DNA of 59,310 nt. Origin: UM-FILTER-49-7 sp964599895. Lineage in GTDB: Bacteria > Acidobacteriota > Holophagae > Thermotomaculales > Thermotomaculaceae. Under the pieces are notes generated by a model. That model saw only the letters and a program-made list of their open reading frames with translations, was not told the origin of the DNA and searched no databases. Shown piece by piece: positions 44,079-52,594 of the stretch; position 1 is the stretch's first letter, and each line of letters starts with the position of its first letter. Position numbers and translations under genes: made by a program. Where the stretch lies: assembly GCA_964599895.1 (NCBI GenBank), contig CAZRHT010000008.1:1-59310 (forward strand). The letters are read 5' to 3'.

Positions 44079-45380
44079 ATGAACCCCAGAGGGATTGCCT
44101 GGTATATTTTGAAACAGGTTTTCAATGAACATAAGTTGATTACAGATATGTATCCATATATTTTTGAACATGTTTCAGATGAACGGGATCGACGTCTCGT
44201 TGTAGAAATCGTTTATGGAACCTGCCGTTTCAGGGGTAGGCTTGATTATATCCTGACCAGGTTTGCGAACCCGAAACGTACAGAACCGGAAATCTGGTTA
44301 CTGCTTGCCAGTGCAGCTTATCAGATCCTCTTTCTAACAAGGACACCGGATTACGCCATTATAAACGACACGGTAACTGTTGCAAAAGAGGCTTTCAACG
44401 GAAATAAAAAGAAGAGTGGTTTTATCAATGCTGTTTTGAAGAAGGTGGCAAGAGAGAAAGATTCATTCACCTTCCCGACTTCCAAGAAACTACATGAATT
44501 CATTGAACATAATCTTTCCTTTCCATACTGGCTCGGGATGAAATGGATTTCTGATTATGGCATGGAAACGGCAGTTCAAATTATGAAATCCCTGAATCTT
44601 CGAAAACCGGTTGTTTTTCGCTGTTTTCAGGGGTTGGAATCATTCGGTCCTGAGAATCGATTTCATCCGACACCGTATGTTGAAGATTCTTTTGAAGCAA
44701 ATGTCCCAATTTACCTGATGCGCGCTGGAAGTTGCTATGTAATGAATGAATCATCACAGCTCGTTGCGGAACTATTGCGAAAGTTCTCCGGGAAATGGGT
44801 ATTGGATGCGGCGTCTTCTCCCGGAGGGAAGGGGTTCATTCTCACCACATTTGAAGGGATTGAAAAGGTTGTGTTTAATGATATTTCAGCCGTCAGAATT
44901 CAACGAGTCATTGAAAACAGCCAGGATCTTTCCATTGATATTTCTTCTCCTGTCTTGAGCGATTTTCTGAAACTCTCCTTCAGAAAATCCTCCATGGACG
45001 CGATTCTTCTGGATGCGCCCTGCACGGGTACCGGCACTATTTCCGGACACCCGGAACTTAAATGGATCAGAAAACCGGGAGAAATTAGGGAACGATCTAT
45101 ATTGCAGAATCATATGATAAGAAATGCCTTTTCTCTCCTGAAACCGAATGGCGTACTTGTTTATTCGGTTTGTTCGCTGGAAAAAGAGGAAGGAGAGGAT
45201 GTCGTTTTGAACTTTGTGTCTGGAGAACAACAAGCTGAGTTGCTTCACCCATTCACTTTTGCTTCAGAACAGATAGCTGAGCGATTCGGGGGGTTCATGG
45301 AGAATGAATTATTTCTTCGAATACTCCCTGACAAATACCTGGACGGCTTTTTTGCCGCCATTATTCACAAAAAACCATGA
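44079..45380 (+). CDS. rsmB: RsmB-type 16S rRNA m5C methyltransferase
   Basis: 433 residues from the ATG at 44079, preceded by AGAGGT. The start MNPRGIAWYILKQV is the NusB-like RNA-binding domain, which runs to about residue 130. The SAM-dependent half has LDAASSPGGKGF, the DAPCTGTGTI motif and VYSVCSLEKEEGEDV, holding the two cysteines used by RNA m5C methyltransferases. It probably modifies C967 of 16S rRNA, by family. The frame is open 17 codons further up without similarity. Four-base overlap with the Fe-S gene. Confidence 0.9.
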   Translation: MNPRGIAWYILKQVFNEHKLITDMYPYIFEHVSDERDRRLVVEIVYGTCRFRGRLDYILTRFANPKRTEPEIWLLLASAAYQILFLTRTPDYAIINDTVTVAKEAFNGNKKKSGFINAVLKKVAREKDSFTFPTSKKLHEFIEHNLSFPYWLGMKWISDYGMETAVQIMKSLNLRKPVVFRCFQGLESFGPENRFHPTPYVEDSFEANVPIYLMRAGSCYVMNESSQLVAELLRKFSGKWVLDAASSPGGKGFILTTFEGIEKVVFNDISAVRIQRVIENSQDLSIDISSPVLSDFLKLSFRKSSMDAILLDAPCTGTGTISGHPELKWIRKPGEIRERSILQNHMIRNAFSLLKPNGVLVYSVCSLEKEEGEDVVLNFVSGEQQAELLHPFTFASEQIAERFGGFMENELFLRILPDKYLDGFFAAIIHKKP

Positions 45381-46576
45381 AAAAGGACAATCTGAATATC
45401 TGCGTCAAATGCGGGACTTGCCGAACAGTGTGTCCGGTTTTTCAGGTCACCGGAGATGAAGGGGGCGTTGCGCGGGGCAAGATTTCAATTCTACAGGCTT
45501 TGTATCAGGGAAATACCCGCTTTTCCGAAGAAACACTGGACGTTTTGAACGAATGTGTAACGTGCGGAAGTTGTGAGTTCTCGTGCCCGAGGAATGTGCC
45601 GTTTCTTGAAATTATTGAAACAGCCCGGGCCCGGGCCGTGAAGGACGGTCAAATAAGAATTGCAAAAAAAGTAGCGCTGAAGCTTCTGTCAACAAACAAG
45701 GGAATATCTGGTTTAACTGTGATGGGCCGCCTTGTCCCGGGTGACAGTGGACTGCAATTCAAACTTCCTCTGATAAGCCGGCATATTCCAAAGCCCGGAA
45801 AACCATTGGATTCACTGGTTCAGGAATATTCTCCGCCAATAGGGAAGAGACTCTTTGATGTTCTATATTTTCCGGGCTGTTCCATGCGCTACCTGTATAC
45901 AGAAACTGCGATTCGAGTCATAAAAGTTCTAAATTCTCTTGGGGTAGGGGTTTATCTGGATTTCAGTCAGAAATGCTGTGGTTTCCCCCACCTAACCGCC
46001 GGTGACGAAGACACATTTGACAAGTTATTCTCTCACAACACCAGCCGCTTTTCAGAATTTACCGGGAAAGTTGATTATCTTGTTACGGCATGCGCAACCT
46101 GTGGTTCTGCCTTGAAAAATAACTACCATCTTCCGATTACTGCGTTGGATATTAATGAGCTCCTGGTAGATGTGCTCGACCTGCATCCGGAAATCTCCAG
46201 TCATAAAAAACGGCCTTCAACTCGATTTCACCATCCCTGTCACCTGCTGAAACATCAGGATGTAAAAAGCCAACCGGAAAAGATCCTTGAAGAGCTAACT
46301 GATTTCAGGGAAATGGAAGGATCTGACTTCTGTTGCGGTTTTGGAGGGAGTTTTTCGATATTTGAAAGTGGACTCTCCCGTCATATCGGGGACAAAAAGG
46401 CTCGGATGGTTGAACAATCTTTCAAGAATGACGGTATAAAGGAGAAGGTTCTGGTAACCTCGTGTCCCGGTTGTATGCTTCAATTAACAGATAGTTTAAT
46501 ACGAAACGGAATTCATGTTCCGGTAAAACATATCATTGACATTATTTTTGAAAATATGGAGGAAACATATGATTAA
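45377..46576 (+). CDS. Double-cluster Fe-S oxidoreductase subunit (GlpC/GlcF-like)
   Basis: 399 residues. Two ferredoxin motifs open the protein: CVKCGTCRTVCPVF and CVTCGSCEFSCPR. Two CCG domains follow, recognised by YFPGCSMRYLY, CCGFPH, HHPCHLL, CCGFGGSFSI and CPGCMLQL. Family members pass electrons for glycolate, glycerol-3-phosphate or lactate oxidation, or in heterodisulfide-reductase-type reactions. No dehydrogenase partner (such as glcD) is adjacent, so the donor is unknown. The stop overlaps the dsbD start by eight bases. Confidence 0.88.
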   Translation: MKKDNLNICVKCGTCRTVCPVFQVTGDEGGVARGKISILQALYQGNTRFSEETLDVLNECVTCGSCEFSCPRNVPFLEIIETARARAVKDGQIRIAKKVALKLLSTNKGISGLTVMGRLVPGDSGLQFKLPLISRHIPKPGKPLDSLVQEYSPPIGKRLFDVLYFPGCSMRYLYTETAIRVIKVLNSLGVGVYLDFSQKCCGFPHLTAGDEDTFDKLFSHNTSRFSEFTGKVDYLVTACATCGSALKNNYHLPITALDINELLVDVLDLHPEISSHKKRPSTRFHHPCHLLKHQDVKSQPEKILEELTDFREMEGSDFCCGFGGSFSIFESGLSRHIGDKKARMVEQSFKNDGIKEKVLVTSCPGCMLQLTDSLIRNGIHVPVKHIIDIIFENMEETYD

Positions 46577-48242
46577 ACGGCTTTTGTTATTGCTCCTTTT
46601 ACCAATCGGGACAATTCTATTCAGCCAGGGACTGACCAGTGGCCTGCCGTTCGGTGCATCGGATTTTAACCCGCGAACTGACATTACCGTGAAAGTCATT
46701 TCTGCTCCAAAGAATGCCAGAACAGGAGAGGAAATCAGCTTGAAACTGATGGTATCGGTTCCGGACCACTACCATATAACAAAAGACTTTTTTGAAGTGG
46801 GGCCGATCAAGGGAAACTTCACTGTTCAGAAAGTGGTTCTTCCTGAAGGGAAGAAAAACATCCTTGGAGAGATCCTTGGGGGAGATATTCCTGTTAAAGT
46901 CACGATCATTGCGAACCGAAACATGGAAACAATCCCCTTCACTGTGACTTACCAGGCATGTTCTGATGGGGAAAATGCGATGTGCTTTCCCCCTGTTACA
47001 GTTAAAAAAACACTTGATATTGCCGTAAATACCGGGAAGAAGACCCTTGAGCAGCGTCTCGCTGATGCCTTGAATTCCAGCATGCTGCTGGCACTGCTCA
47101 TTATTTTTATCGGAGGTATCGGAGCAAGCCTTACACCTTGTGTGTATCCGGTAATTCCACTGACAGTTGCATTTATAGGGGCAAGATCCAATGACAAGAA
47201 AATGAAGGGTTTTGTTCTGTCCATATTTCTGGTCCTGGGTATTGCAACAACGTACTCAATTCTCGGAGTTTTGTCTGCTGAAAGCCATGTGGCATTCGGG
47301 TCTATTGTTCAAAAGCCAGCATTCATCATCCCCATTTCACTGGTCTTCATTGCCATGGGATTGTCCATGTTCGGCTACTATGAAATACAGCTTTCATCAA
47401 AACTCAACACAAAATTGCAGGTGAAGAAAAAGGGCCTGCTTGGAGCTTTTCTTGTCGGAATGGCAACAGGTGTGCTGGCGGCTCCCTGCGTAGGCCCCAT
47501 TGTTGTTGTACTCCTTACATGGATTGCAAAAACTGGCTCTCCCTTTCTCGGTTTTCTCTACATGTTTGTATTCGCATTGGGAATGGGTGTTCTTTTTGTC
47601 CTCATCGGGACATTTACAGGACTCATGAGCGCGTTACCGAAATCGGGGAACTGGATGTTATGGGTTAAGGGAATATTTGGAATTACCTTCATTGCTGTTG
47701 CCCTGTGGTTCCTGAAACCCCTTCTTCAGGAAAAGACAATTTATATTGGTATTCTTGCGCTTTTACCCATTCTATTGATGATATTCCGAAAGAATTGGGT
47801 CAACGGAAAGACCGGACTCGCTTTTCTCATTATATTTCTTGTTGCGTTTATTGTTGGGGCACACTATCAGAAGAACGCAATTCCGGACTACAGAGCCCAG
47901 ATTTCACAGAGCCTCTCCAAGGCAGGTGAAAGTAACCAGCTCGTAATATTGGATTTTTACGCCGACTGGTGCGCGGCCTGTAAGGAACTGGACGAAAACA
48001 CATGGTCCAACCCGGAAGTGATAAAAGTATTGAAAGGAACCGCAATAATGGTGAAACTGGACTTCACACTGACATCGAAATCAGGCACTAATCTGCAACA
48101 GAAATATGGAGTGAGAGGACTTCCCACTGTTATCATCACAGATAAGAATGGGAAAGAGCTGAAAAGATTCTCAGGTTTCCTGAAACCGGCTTCCTTTCTG
48201 ACCCTGTTTAACGAGGCGAAAAAAAATGCTGGAATTATTTGA
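46569..48242 (+). CDS. dsbD: Thiol:disulfide interchange protein DsbD
   Basis: 557 residues from the ATG at 46569, preceded by GGAGG. A signal peptide, a periplasmic alpha domain (about 25-155) with a Cys pair in QACSDGENAMCFPP, eight membrane helices carrying the cysteines SLTPCVYPV and AAPCVGPIV, and a C-terminal thioredoxin domain with DWCAACKEL (about 463-470). DsbD carries reducing power from cytoplasmic thioredoxin across the inner membrane. A longer frame start lies inside the Fe-S gene and is not used. It overlaps the next thioredoxin-like gene by 17 bases. Confidence 0.95.
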   Translation: MIKRLLLLLLLPIGTILFSQGLTSGLPFGASDFNPRTDITVKVISAPKNARTGEEISLKLMVSVPDHYHITKDFFEVGPIKGNFTVQKVVLPEGKKNILGEILGGDIPVKVTIIANRNMETIPFTVTYQACSDGENAMCFPPVTVKKTLDIAVNTGKKTLEQRLADALNSSMLLALLIIFIGGIGASLTPCVYPVIPLTVAFIGARSNDKKMKGFVLSIFLVLGIATTYSILGVLSAESHVAFGSIVQKPAFIIPISLVFIAMGLSMFGYYEIQLSSKLNTKLQVKKKGLLGAFLVGMATGVLAAPCVGPIVVVLLTWIAKTGSPFLGFLYMFVFALGMGVLFVLIGTFTGLMSALPKSGNWMLWVKGIFGITFIAVALWFLKPLLQEKTIYIGILALLPILLMIFRKNWVNGKTGLAFLIIFLVAFIVGAHYQKNAIPDYRAQISQSLSKAGESNQLVILDFYADWCAACKELDENTWSNPEVIKVLKGTAIMVKLDFTLTSKSGTNLQQKYGVRGLPTVIITDKNGKELKRFSGFLKPASFLTLFNEAKKNAGII

Positions 48243-48567
48243 CAAAACATTTGATGAAACCGTTTCAAAAATAAATGGCCTGATATTAATTGATTGCTAT
48301 TCTGAGGATTTTCCACCTTGCCGGGCATTGAAACCCATATTGGACAATTTGAGGATGGAGTTTTCAGGCAGGGTGACATTTTTCAAGCTGAATGTTGTGA
48401 AAAATCCGGATATGATGGGACGATTCAGTCTATTTTCGGTACCGACACTACTTTTCATTTATCAAGGGAAGCCGATCGCGGAAATTATCGGCGCATTTCC
48501 CGAAAAGACCATTCGTCTAAAGATCCAATCTCTACTGGAGGGCGTACCTGAGCAGCAAGTAGAATAA
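48226..48567 (+). CDS. Thioredoxin-like protein with a single active-site cysteine
   Basis: 113 residues with a thioredoxin fold pattern: ILIDCYSEDFPPCRALKPIL, LNVVKNPDMMGRFSLFSVPTLLF (cis-Pro after SV) and GAFPEKTIRLKIQ. The usual WCGPC reads DFPPC here, so the first Cys of CxxC is Phe. A protein of this type could form mixed disulfides or act structurally, but not do two-cysteine dithiol exchange at that site. It overlaps the end of dsbD by 17 bases, pointing to a linked redox role. Confidence 0.75.
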   Translation: MLELFDKTFDETVSKINGLILIDCYSEDFPPCRALKPILDNLRMEFSGRVTFFKLNVVKNPDMMGRFSLFSVPTLLFIYQGKPIAEIIGAFPEKTIRLKIQSLLEGVPEQQVE

Positions 48568-48569
48568 AA

Positions 48570-48591
48570 AAAGGAGGCAATTGCCTCCTTT
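48570..48591. terminator. Bidirectional terminator between the thioredoxin-like and ferredoxin genes
   Basis: Perfect palindrome AAAGGAGGCAA/TTGCCTCCTTT, 22 bases, with A-rich sequence on the left and T-rich on the right. It lies between two converging genes and can serve both strands. Confidence 0.75.
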
Positions 48592-48616
48592 CTTCAATCT
48601 ATCAAGGGGTTGCGTA

Positions 48617-48790
48617 TTATTCAGGACCGTGAATAGCAGCGGTGGGACACACTTCGACGCAGGAACCGCAATCTGTGCAGACATCCGGATCAATTACGTA
48701 CTTCTCTTCACCTTCGCTAATTGCTTCAACTGGACATTCTGCTGCACATGCGCCGCAAGAGATGCATTCATCATCAATGAAATGAGCCAT
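48617..48790 (-). CDS. 2[4Fe-4S] ferredoxin (57 residues)
   Basis: 57 residues, a small clostridial-type ferredoxin. It has two cluster motifs, CISCGACAAECP (9-20) and CTDCGSCVEVCP (38-49), each C-x2-C-x2-C-x3-C-P. The start codon at 48790 is preceded by AGGAGGGT at four bases, and a strong promoter lies upstream. These carriers transfer low-potential electrons, typical of anaerobic metabolism, which suggests an anaerobic or facultative lifestyle (inference). It stands alone, divergent from aroB. Confidence 0.95.
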   Translation of the reverse strand: MAHFIDDECISCGACAAECPVEAISEGEEKYVIDPDVCTDCGSCVEVCPTAAIHGPE

Positions 48791-48819
48791 AGTTACCCTC
48801 CTAAATCAATTTCTCACCT

Positions 48820-48848
48820 AATATATGTCACTGGAATTGCTTTGTCAA
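48820..48848 (-). promoter_or_regulatory. Sigma-70-like promoter of the ferredoxin gene
   Basis: Minus strand: perfect TTGACA (48843-48848), a 17-base spacer and TATATT (48820-48825). The start codon lies 30 bases downstream, with a ribosome site. Confidence 0.85.
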
Positions 48849-48876
48849 ACGGTTAATTCATCTCAATGCCGAGAAC

Positions 48877-48904
48877 TTGACACCATGAGTTGTGCATCTA
48901 TAAT
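48877..48904 (+). promoter_or_regulatory. Sigma-70-like promoter of the aro operon
   Basis: Perfect TTGACA (48877-48882), a 16-base spacer and perfect TATAAT (48899-48904), about the strongest promoter match in the window. aroB starts 68 bases later. Confidence 0.85.
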
Positions 48905-48971
48905 GGTAGAATTCTCTCAGTGCTGAAGATTCATCCGATCCGATTGGGGTAAACCAAAAAAAGGTGGTTAA

Positions 48972-50021
48972 GTGGACATAAGAACAGTTTCATGGCAGTC
49001 AGGCAGAACAATGTTCCATTCCGATGCAGGGATGAATGCCTTGAAGGCCCTCGCTAAGGGACGGCACCAGGTAATAATGATTGTGGATGAAAAAGTCCTT
49101 CAACTCCATGAACACCGCTTACCCCCTGTACAGGCCATTACAATTGACGCCAGTGAAGGAAAAAAAACATTGGAAACGGTCCGTGCGATTTACAGCCAAT
49201 TAACAGAGATGAAAGCGGATCGGAATACATTGATCTGGTGTGTTGGCGGTGGGATAACGACGGATGTGGCCGGATTTGCGGCATCAACCTACATGAGGGG
49301 ACTTCCTTTTATACTGGTGCCAACTACTCTGCTTGGTCAGGTTGACGCTTCCATCGGTGGAAAATGTGGCGTGAATTTCAACGGTTTCAAAAATCTGGTC
49401 GGCAGCTTTGCTCATCCAACAGACGTTGTGCTGGATCATAATTTTTTTCAGACATTGCCTGATGAAGAAATGCGGAACGGGATTGCCGAGATGATCAAGC
49501 ACGCTTGTATAGTAGACCACAAGCTCTTCGAGAGGTTTGAGACACTTGATGACCTTTCGAGTCAACTGAAATCAGGACAAAAGGAAGCACTTTCCCTGAT
49601 CGATCAGTCAATTTCAATTAAAATAAATATTGTAATCCAGGATGAAAGGGAAGGGGACAAGCGGAAACTCTTGAATTTTGGTCATACGTTCGGTCATGCG
49701 ATCGAGGCCGCCACTGGAATATCTCACGGTTGCGCAATTTCAATCGGGATGGTGATGGCTGCACGGTTGTCTGAAGAACTTGGTTTGATGAAGTGCAGTG
49801 ATGAGACTGACCGCTTGATTCGTTTGCTTACCCGTTACGGACTTCCAGGGACACTGCCGATTGAAATCGATAGGATTTCGGAAGTGTTGTGGCACGACAA
49901 GAAAAAGAACGATAACCAAATTGACATGGTTCTGTTGACCGAAATCGGGAAAGCACAAATGATCCCGCTTTCGATTCAACGACTCAGGGAGTTTCTCCAT
50001 GATCTGCGTAAGTATAAGTAA
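48972..50021 (+). CDS. aroB: 3-dehydroquinate synthase
   Basis: 349 residues. GGITTDVAGFAASTYMRG, VPTTLLGQVDASIGGKCGVN and NFGHTFGHAIE with the zinc-binding residues mark AroB, which makes 3-dehydroquinate from DAHP with NAD as a catalytic cofactor. The start codon is GTG at 48972 with AAGGTGG ahead. It overlaps aroD by 23 bases. First gene of a three-gene shikimate unit. Confidence 0.97.
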   Translation: MDIRTVSWQSGRTMFHSDAGMNALKALAKGRHQVIMIVDEKVLQLHEHRLPPVQAITIDASEGKKTLETVRAIYSQLTEMKADRNTLIWCVGGGITTDVAGFAASTYMRGLPFILVPTTLLGQVDASIGGKCGVNFNGFKNLVGSFAHPTDVVLDHNFFQTLPDEEMRNGIAEMIKHACIVDHKLFERFETLDDLSSQLKSGQKEALSLIDQSISIKINIVIQDEREGDKRKLLNFGHTFGHAIEAATGISHGCAISIGMVMAARLSEELGLMKCSDETDRLIRLLTRYGLPGTLPIEIDRISEVLWHDKKKNDNQIDMVLLTEIGKAQMIPLSIQRLREFLHDLRKYK

Positions 50022-50661
50022 AGTATCATACGACCTTGCGGCTGAATATGCCCGGAAATACCCATTTGTTGAGTTTCGTCTGGAGACATTACCAATTTCC
50101 CTGGAAGAGGCCGGAAATCTATTTTCAATTGCTGAAAGAAGTGTTTCGACTTGTCGTCCAATGTCCGGACAGGAGGAACGTCGAGAAAAGGTCCTGAAGA
50201 TTGCAATAGAAAGTGGAACTGATTTTGTGGATCTTGAAATAGATGAAATAGAAGCAAACGAACAGACGTTGACAGATATAAGAGAAAGGGTCCAGCGCGC
50301 AGAAACAAAACTCATCATTTCATATCATAATTTCAAAAAAACACCCCAAAAATCTGAATTAGAAACTATATACGAGAAAGCGATTCAATACGGTGCTGAT
50401 ATTGTGAAAATTGCCTGCGCTGTTCATCGTCAGGAAGACAACCTCCGACTGCTTTCCCTTTGCTCTGAATATCAACCAGTGCTTGCAATTGGTATGGGGC
50501 CCATGGGAATATTTACCCGTGTACTGGGTCCATTCCTTGGAAATCCTTTCACTTTTGCACACCCGGATGATCAATCTCCTACTGCACCTGGCCAATTGTC
50601 TTACAGTAGAATGAAAACTCTGCAAACAGAGCTCAAGGAATTGTTCCATGGCAAAAGCTGA
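49999..50661 (+). CDS. aroD: Type I 3-dehydroquinate dehydratase
   Basis: 220 residues. The Schiff-base Lys in DIVKIAC and His in SYHNF are present, as are FRLETLP and MGPMGIFTRV of the type I family. The enzyme converts 3-dehydroquinate to 3-dehydroshikimate. It overlaps aroB and the aroE/aroK fusion. The motif around the N-terminus is slightly degenerate but the catalytic set is complete. Confidence 0.95.
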   Translation: MICVSISKVSYDLAAEYARKYPFVEFRLETLPISLEEAGNLFSIAERSVSTCRPMSGQEERREKVLKIAIESGTDFVDLEIDEIEANEQTLTDIRERVQRAETKLIISYHNFKKTPQKSELETIYEKAIQYGADIVKIACAVHRQEDNLRLLSLCSEYQPVLAIGMGPMGIFTRVLGPFLGNPFTFAHPDDQSPTAPGQLSYSRMKTLQTELKELFHGKS

Positions 50662-51952
50662 GCGTTTGGCAGTAATCGGACATCCTGTGTCACATTCGTT
50701 GAGCCCACAGTTATATCAGTTTATGATGACTGAATTAGGTATTGAAGGAAAGTGCTTCCGTGCGACCGGGCTCCAGCTTCCCAAGGTCTTGAAGATGTTG
50801 CATGAATTGAAAATCCAATACTTTAACGTCACCCATCCTTACAAGGAGAAGGTTCAAGAACACTTGACTTCAATGTCTCTGGAAGCCCAGAAAATCGGAG
50901 CCGTAAATTCAATAATTGAAGATACAGAAAGGGGATTGATTGGACATAATACAGACCATGCCGGAGTTCTTTTCTCTCTCTTAGCCCGATTTCAAATACT
51001 CAAAGGTAGTCGGGTCCTCATTGCAGGCGCAGGCGGCGCAGCCAAAGCAGCCGCTTTTTCTCTCTGTCGAGCCGGAGCCGAAATCTTCTTCACAAATCGA
51101 AATCCAGCAAGGGGTGAACAAATAGCAAAGGATTTCTTCTCCTGCTTCCATCCCTTGGGCAAGCTTACTTCACTGTTGTCCTCAATCGATATTGTCATAT
51201 GGACAATTCCCGGCTACCCGCCATTTTTTGAGCTTCCTCTTCAGTCTAATCAGGTAGTTCTGGATGCAAACTACAAAGCTGAACCACCGCAAAACTACTT
51301 TGGAAAGGCGGAGCGATTGGATGGATTGAATTGGCTTATTCATCAAGGTTGGCAGTCTTTTTGCTCGTTTTTCGGACGAAACTTCGAAGTTGACAGTCAG
51401 TTTTTTAATAGATCTGCTTCTTTTCTTCAGGCGAACCGTGAGCTAAAGAGTCCCCGCCGTGTCATACTGCTAGGGTTTATGGGAGCCGGAAAGACAACTG
51501 TTGGCAGACAACTGAGTGCCCGAATGGAATGGGATTTCCTAGACGTAGATGACATGTGTGAAGAAGCTGCAGGAAAAAGTATTTCCGCAATTTTTCAGGA
51601 CTACGGAGAAGAAGCTTTCCGACGACTTGAGAAAGAACAAATTGAAAAATCGCTTCATAGTAGGGACACAATTATTGCCCTTGGGGGAGGAGCGTTGATG
51701 ACACCTGGAATATCACAGATGTTGAAAGACAATGCATTCACGATCTGGCTCTATCAACCACAAGAAACAATTAAAAAAAGGTGTGCTTTATCGTCCAAAA
51801 GACCTCTGTTCGACCTGGCTTCGTTTAAAACACGGATGGTTGAGAGAGAGCCTTTCTATTTGCTTGCATCTGATTTAATTATAGATTCTGAAGGTGGTTC
51901 AGTAGAGGAAACTGCTGATTTTCTGATTCCGGAATTTTCCTTTTTGGATTAA
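50648..51952 (+). CDS. aroE: Fusion of shikimate dehydrogenase and shikimate kinase
   Basis: 434 residues. Residues 1-265 are AroE: GHPVSHSLSP, NVTHPYKEKV, and GHNTDHAG for the shikimate site, and LIAGAGGAAKAAAFSL for NADP. Residues 268-434 are AroK: Walker A GFMGAGKTT (276-284), DVDDMCEEAAGKSISAIF and ALGGGAL with GGG. The two enzymes catalyse consecutive steps, reducing dehydroshikimate and phosphorylating shikimate, so the fusion could channel. It starts 14 bases inside aroD. The AroE dinucleotide domain is short relative to E. coli. No gene for the next enzyme is nearby. Confidence 0.93.
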   Translation: MAKAERLAVIGHPVSHSLSPQLYQFMMTELGIEGKCFRATGLQLPKVLKMLHELKIQYFNVTHPYKEKVQEHLTSMSLEAQKIGAVNSIIEDTERGLIGHNTDHAGVLFSLLARFQILKGSRVLIAGAGGAAKAAAFSLCRAGAEIFFTNRNPARGEQIAKDFFSCFHPLGKLTSLLSSIDIVIWTIPGYPPFFELPLQSNQVVLDANYKAEPPQNYFGKAERLDGLNWLIHQGWQSFCSFFGRNFEVDSQFFNRSASFLQANRELKSPRRVILLGFMGAGKTTVGRQLSARMEWDFLDVDDMCEEAAGKSISAIFQDYGEEAFRRLEKEQIEKSLHSRDTIIALGGGALMTPGISQMLKDNAFTIWLYQPQETIKKRCALSSKRPLFDLASFKTRMVEREPFYLLASDLIIDSEGGSVEETADFLIPEFSFLD

Positions 51953-51993
51953 ATCTCCTGCTCCGCAACCAAAGCAAAAACATATTAGAAAAA

Positions 51994-52003
51994 AACATGT
52001 TTA
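51994..52003. promoter_or_regulatory. Palindrome near the XRE promoter, candidate operator
   Basis: AAACATGTTT is a perfect 10-base palindrome that ends three bases before the -35 box of the regulator gene that follows. Sites of this type are common operators for HTH_3 regulators that control themselves. Unproven. Confidence 0.35.
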
Positions 52004-52006
52004 TTC

Positions 52007-52034
52007 TTGCATTTTACAACTGAATCTGTAATAC
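52007..52034 (+). promoter_or_regulatory. Promoter of the XRE regulator, likely giving leaderless mRNA
   Basis: TTGCAT (52007-52012), a 16-base spacer and TAATAC (52029-52034). The ATG starts at 52042, seven bases after the -10 box, where transcription itself should begin. There is no ribosome site in between. Confidence 0.6.
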
Positions 52035-52041
52035 TTGCTTT

Positions 52042-52446
52042 ATGAGAAAAGGATATTGTGACACAGCATTGACAGACAAGATTAAGGAGCTAAGGAAGTC
52101 CAAGGGATTGACACAAAGGGAATTCGCGGACATCCTGGGTATTAACATCAACACAATAGCGCAGGCGGAAAGCTACCGTCAAAATTACACGCTTCGTCTA
52201 TTAAGGAGACTAAGCGAAACTTTCCAGATTCCCATGCGCTGGTTCTTTGATGAGCCCGGAGACCTCGATGATACCGGGATTTACAAGATCCTGGATCGGA
52301 TTGATACCCCAAAGAAGATGAAAATCAAGCAGGTAGTCGCGCAACTTGACCTGGCAGAAAAGGATGACATTGAATTGGTGATCCAGTTACTGGATAAACT
52401 TACTGTAAGTATTAAGAGAAAGAAACCCGAATCGCCTGAGGATTGA
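52042..52446 (+). CDS. XRE family helix-turn-helix regulator
   Basis: 134 residues. A helix-turn-helix of the HTH_3 type occupies about residues 10-65: KIKELRKSKGLTQREFADI, INTIAQAESYRQ and LRRLSETFQIPMRWFF. The second half is a helical extension (MKIKQVVAQLDLAEKDDIEL) that may dimerise. Its targets are unknown; a candidate operator lies beside its own promoter. No ribosome site, consistent with leaderless translation. Confidence 0.85.
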   Translation: MRKGYCDTALTDKIKELRKSKGLTQREFADILGININTIAQAESYRQNYTLRLLRRLSETFQIPMRWFFDEPGDLDDTGIYKILDRIDTPKKMKIKQVVAQLDLAEKDDIELVIQLLDKLTVSIKRKKPESPED

Positions 52447-52594
52447 TATCCCTTGTCTTCTCTATCTCCGGATTTTCCGCTCCAGTTAACTGTCGTAGCA
52501 CGGATTAAAAAAAGGGGAAGCTTCAGTTTTCTCTTACCCTTTTTCAACACTTTCGTGTATATTGGTGTAAAAGATATATGCAAGGAGTACGGTG

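Noticed and set aside
49740..50318. 192-codon open frame on the minus strand
   Set aside because: Antisense to aroB and aroD; no signals or motifs.
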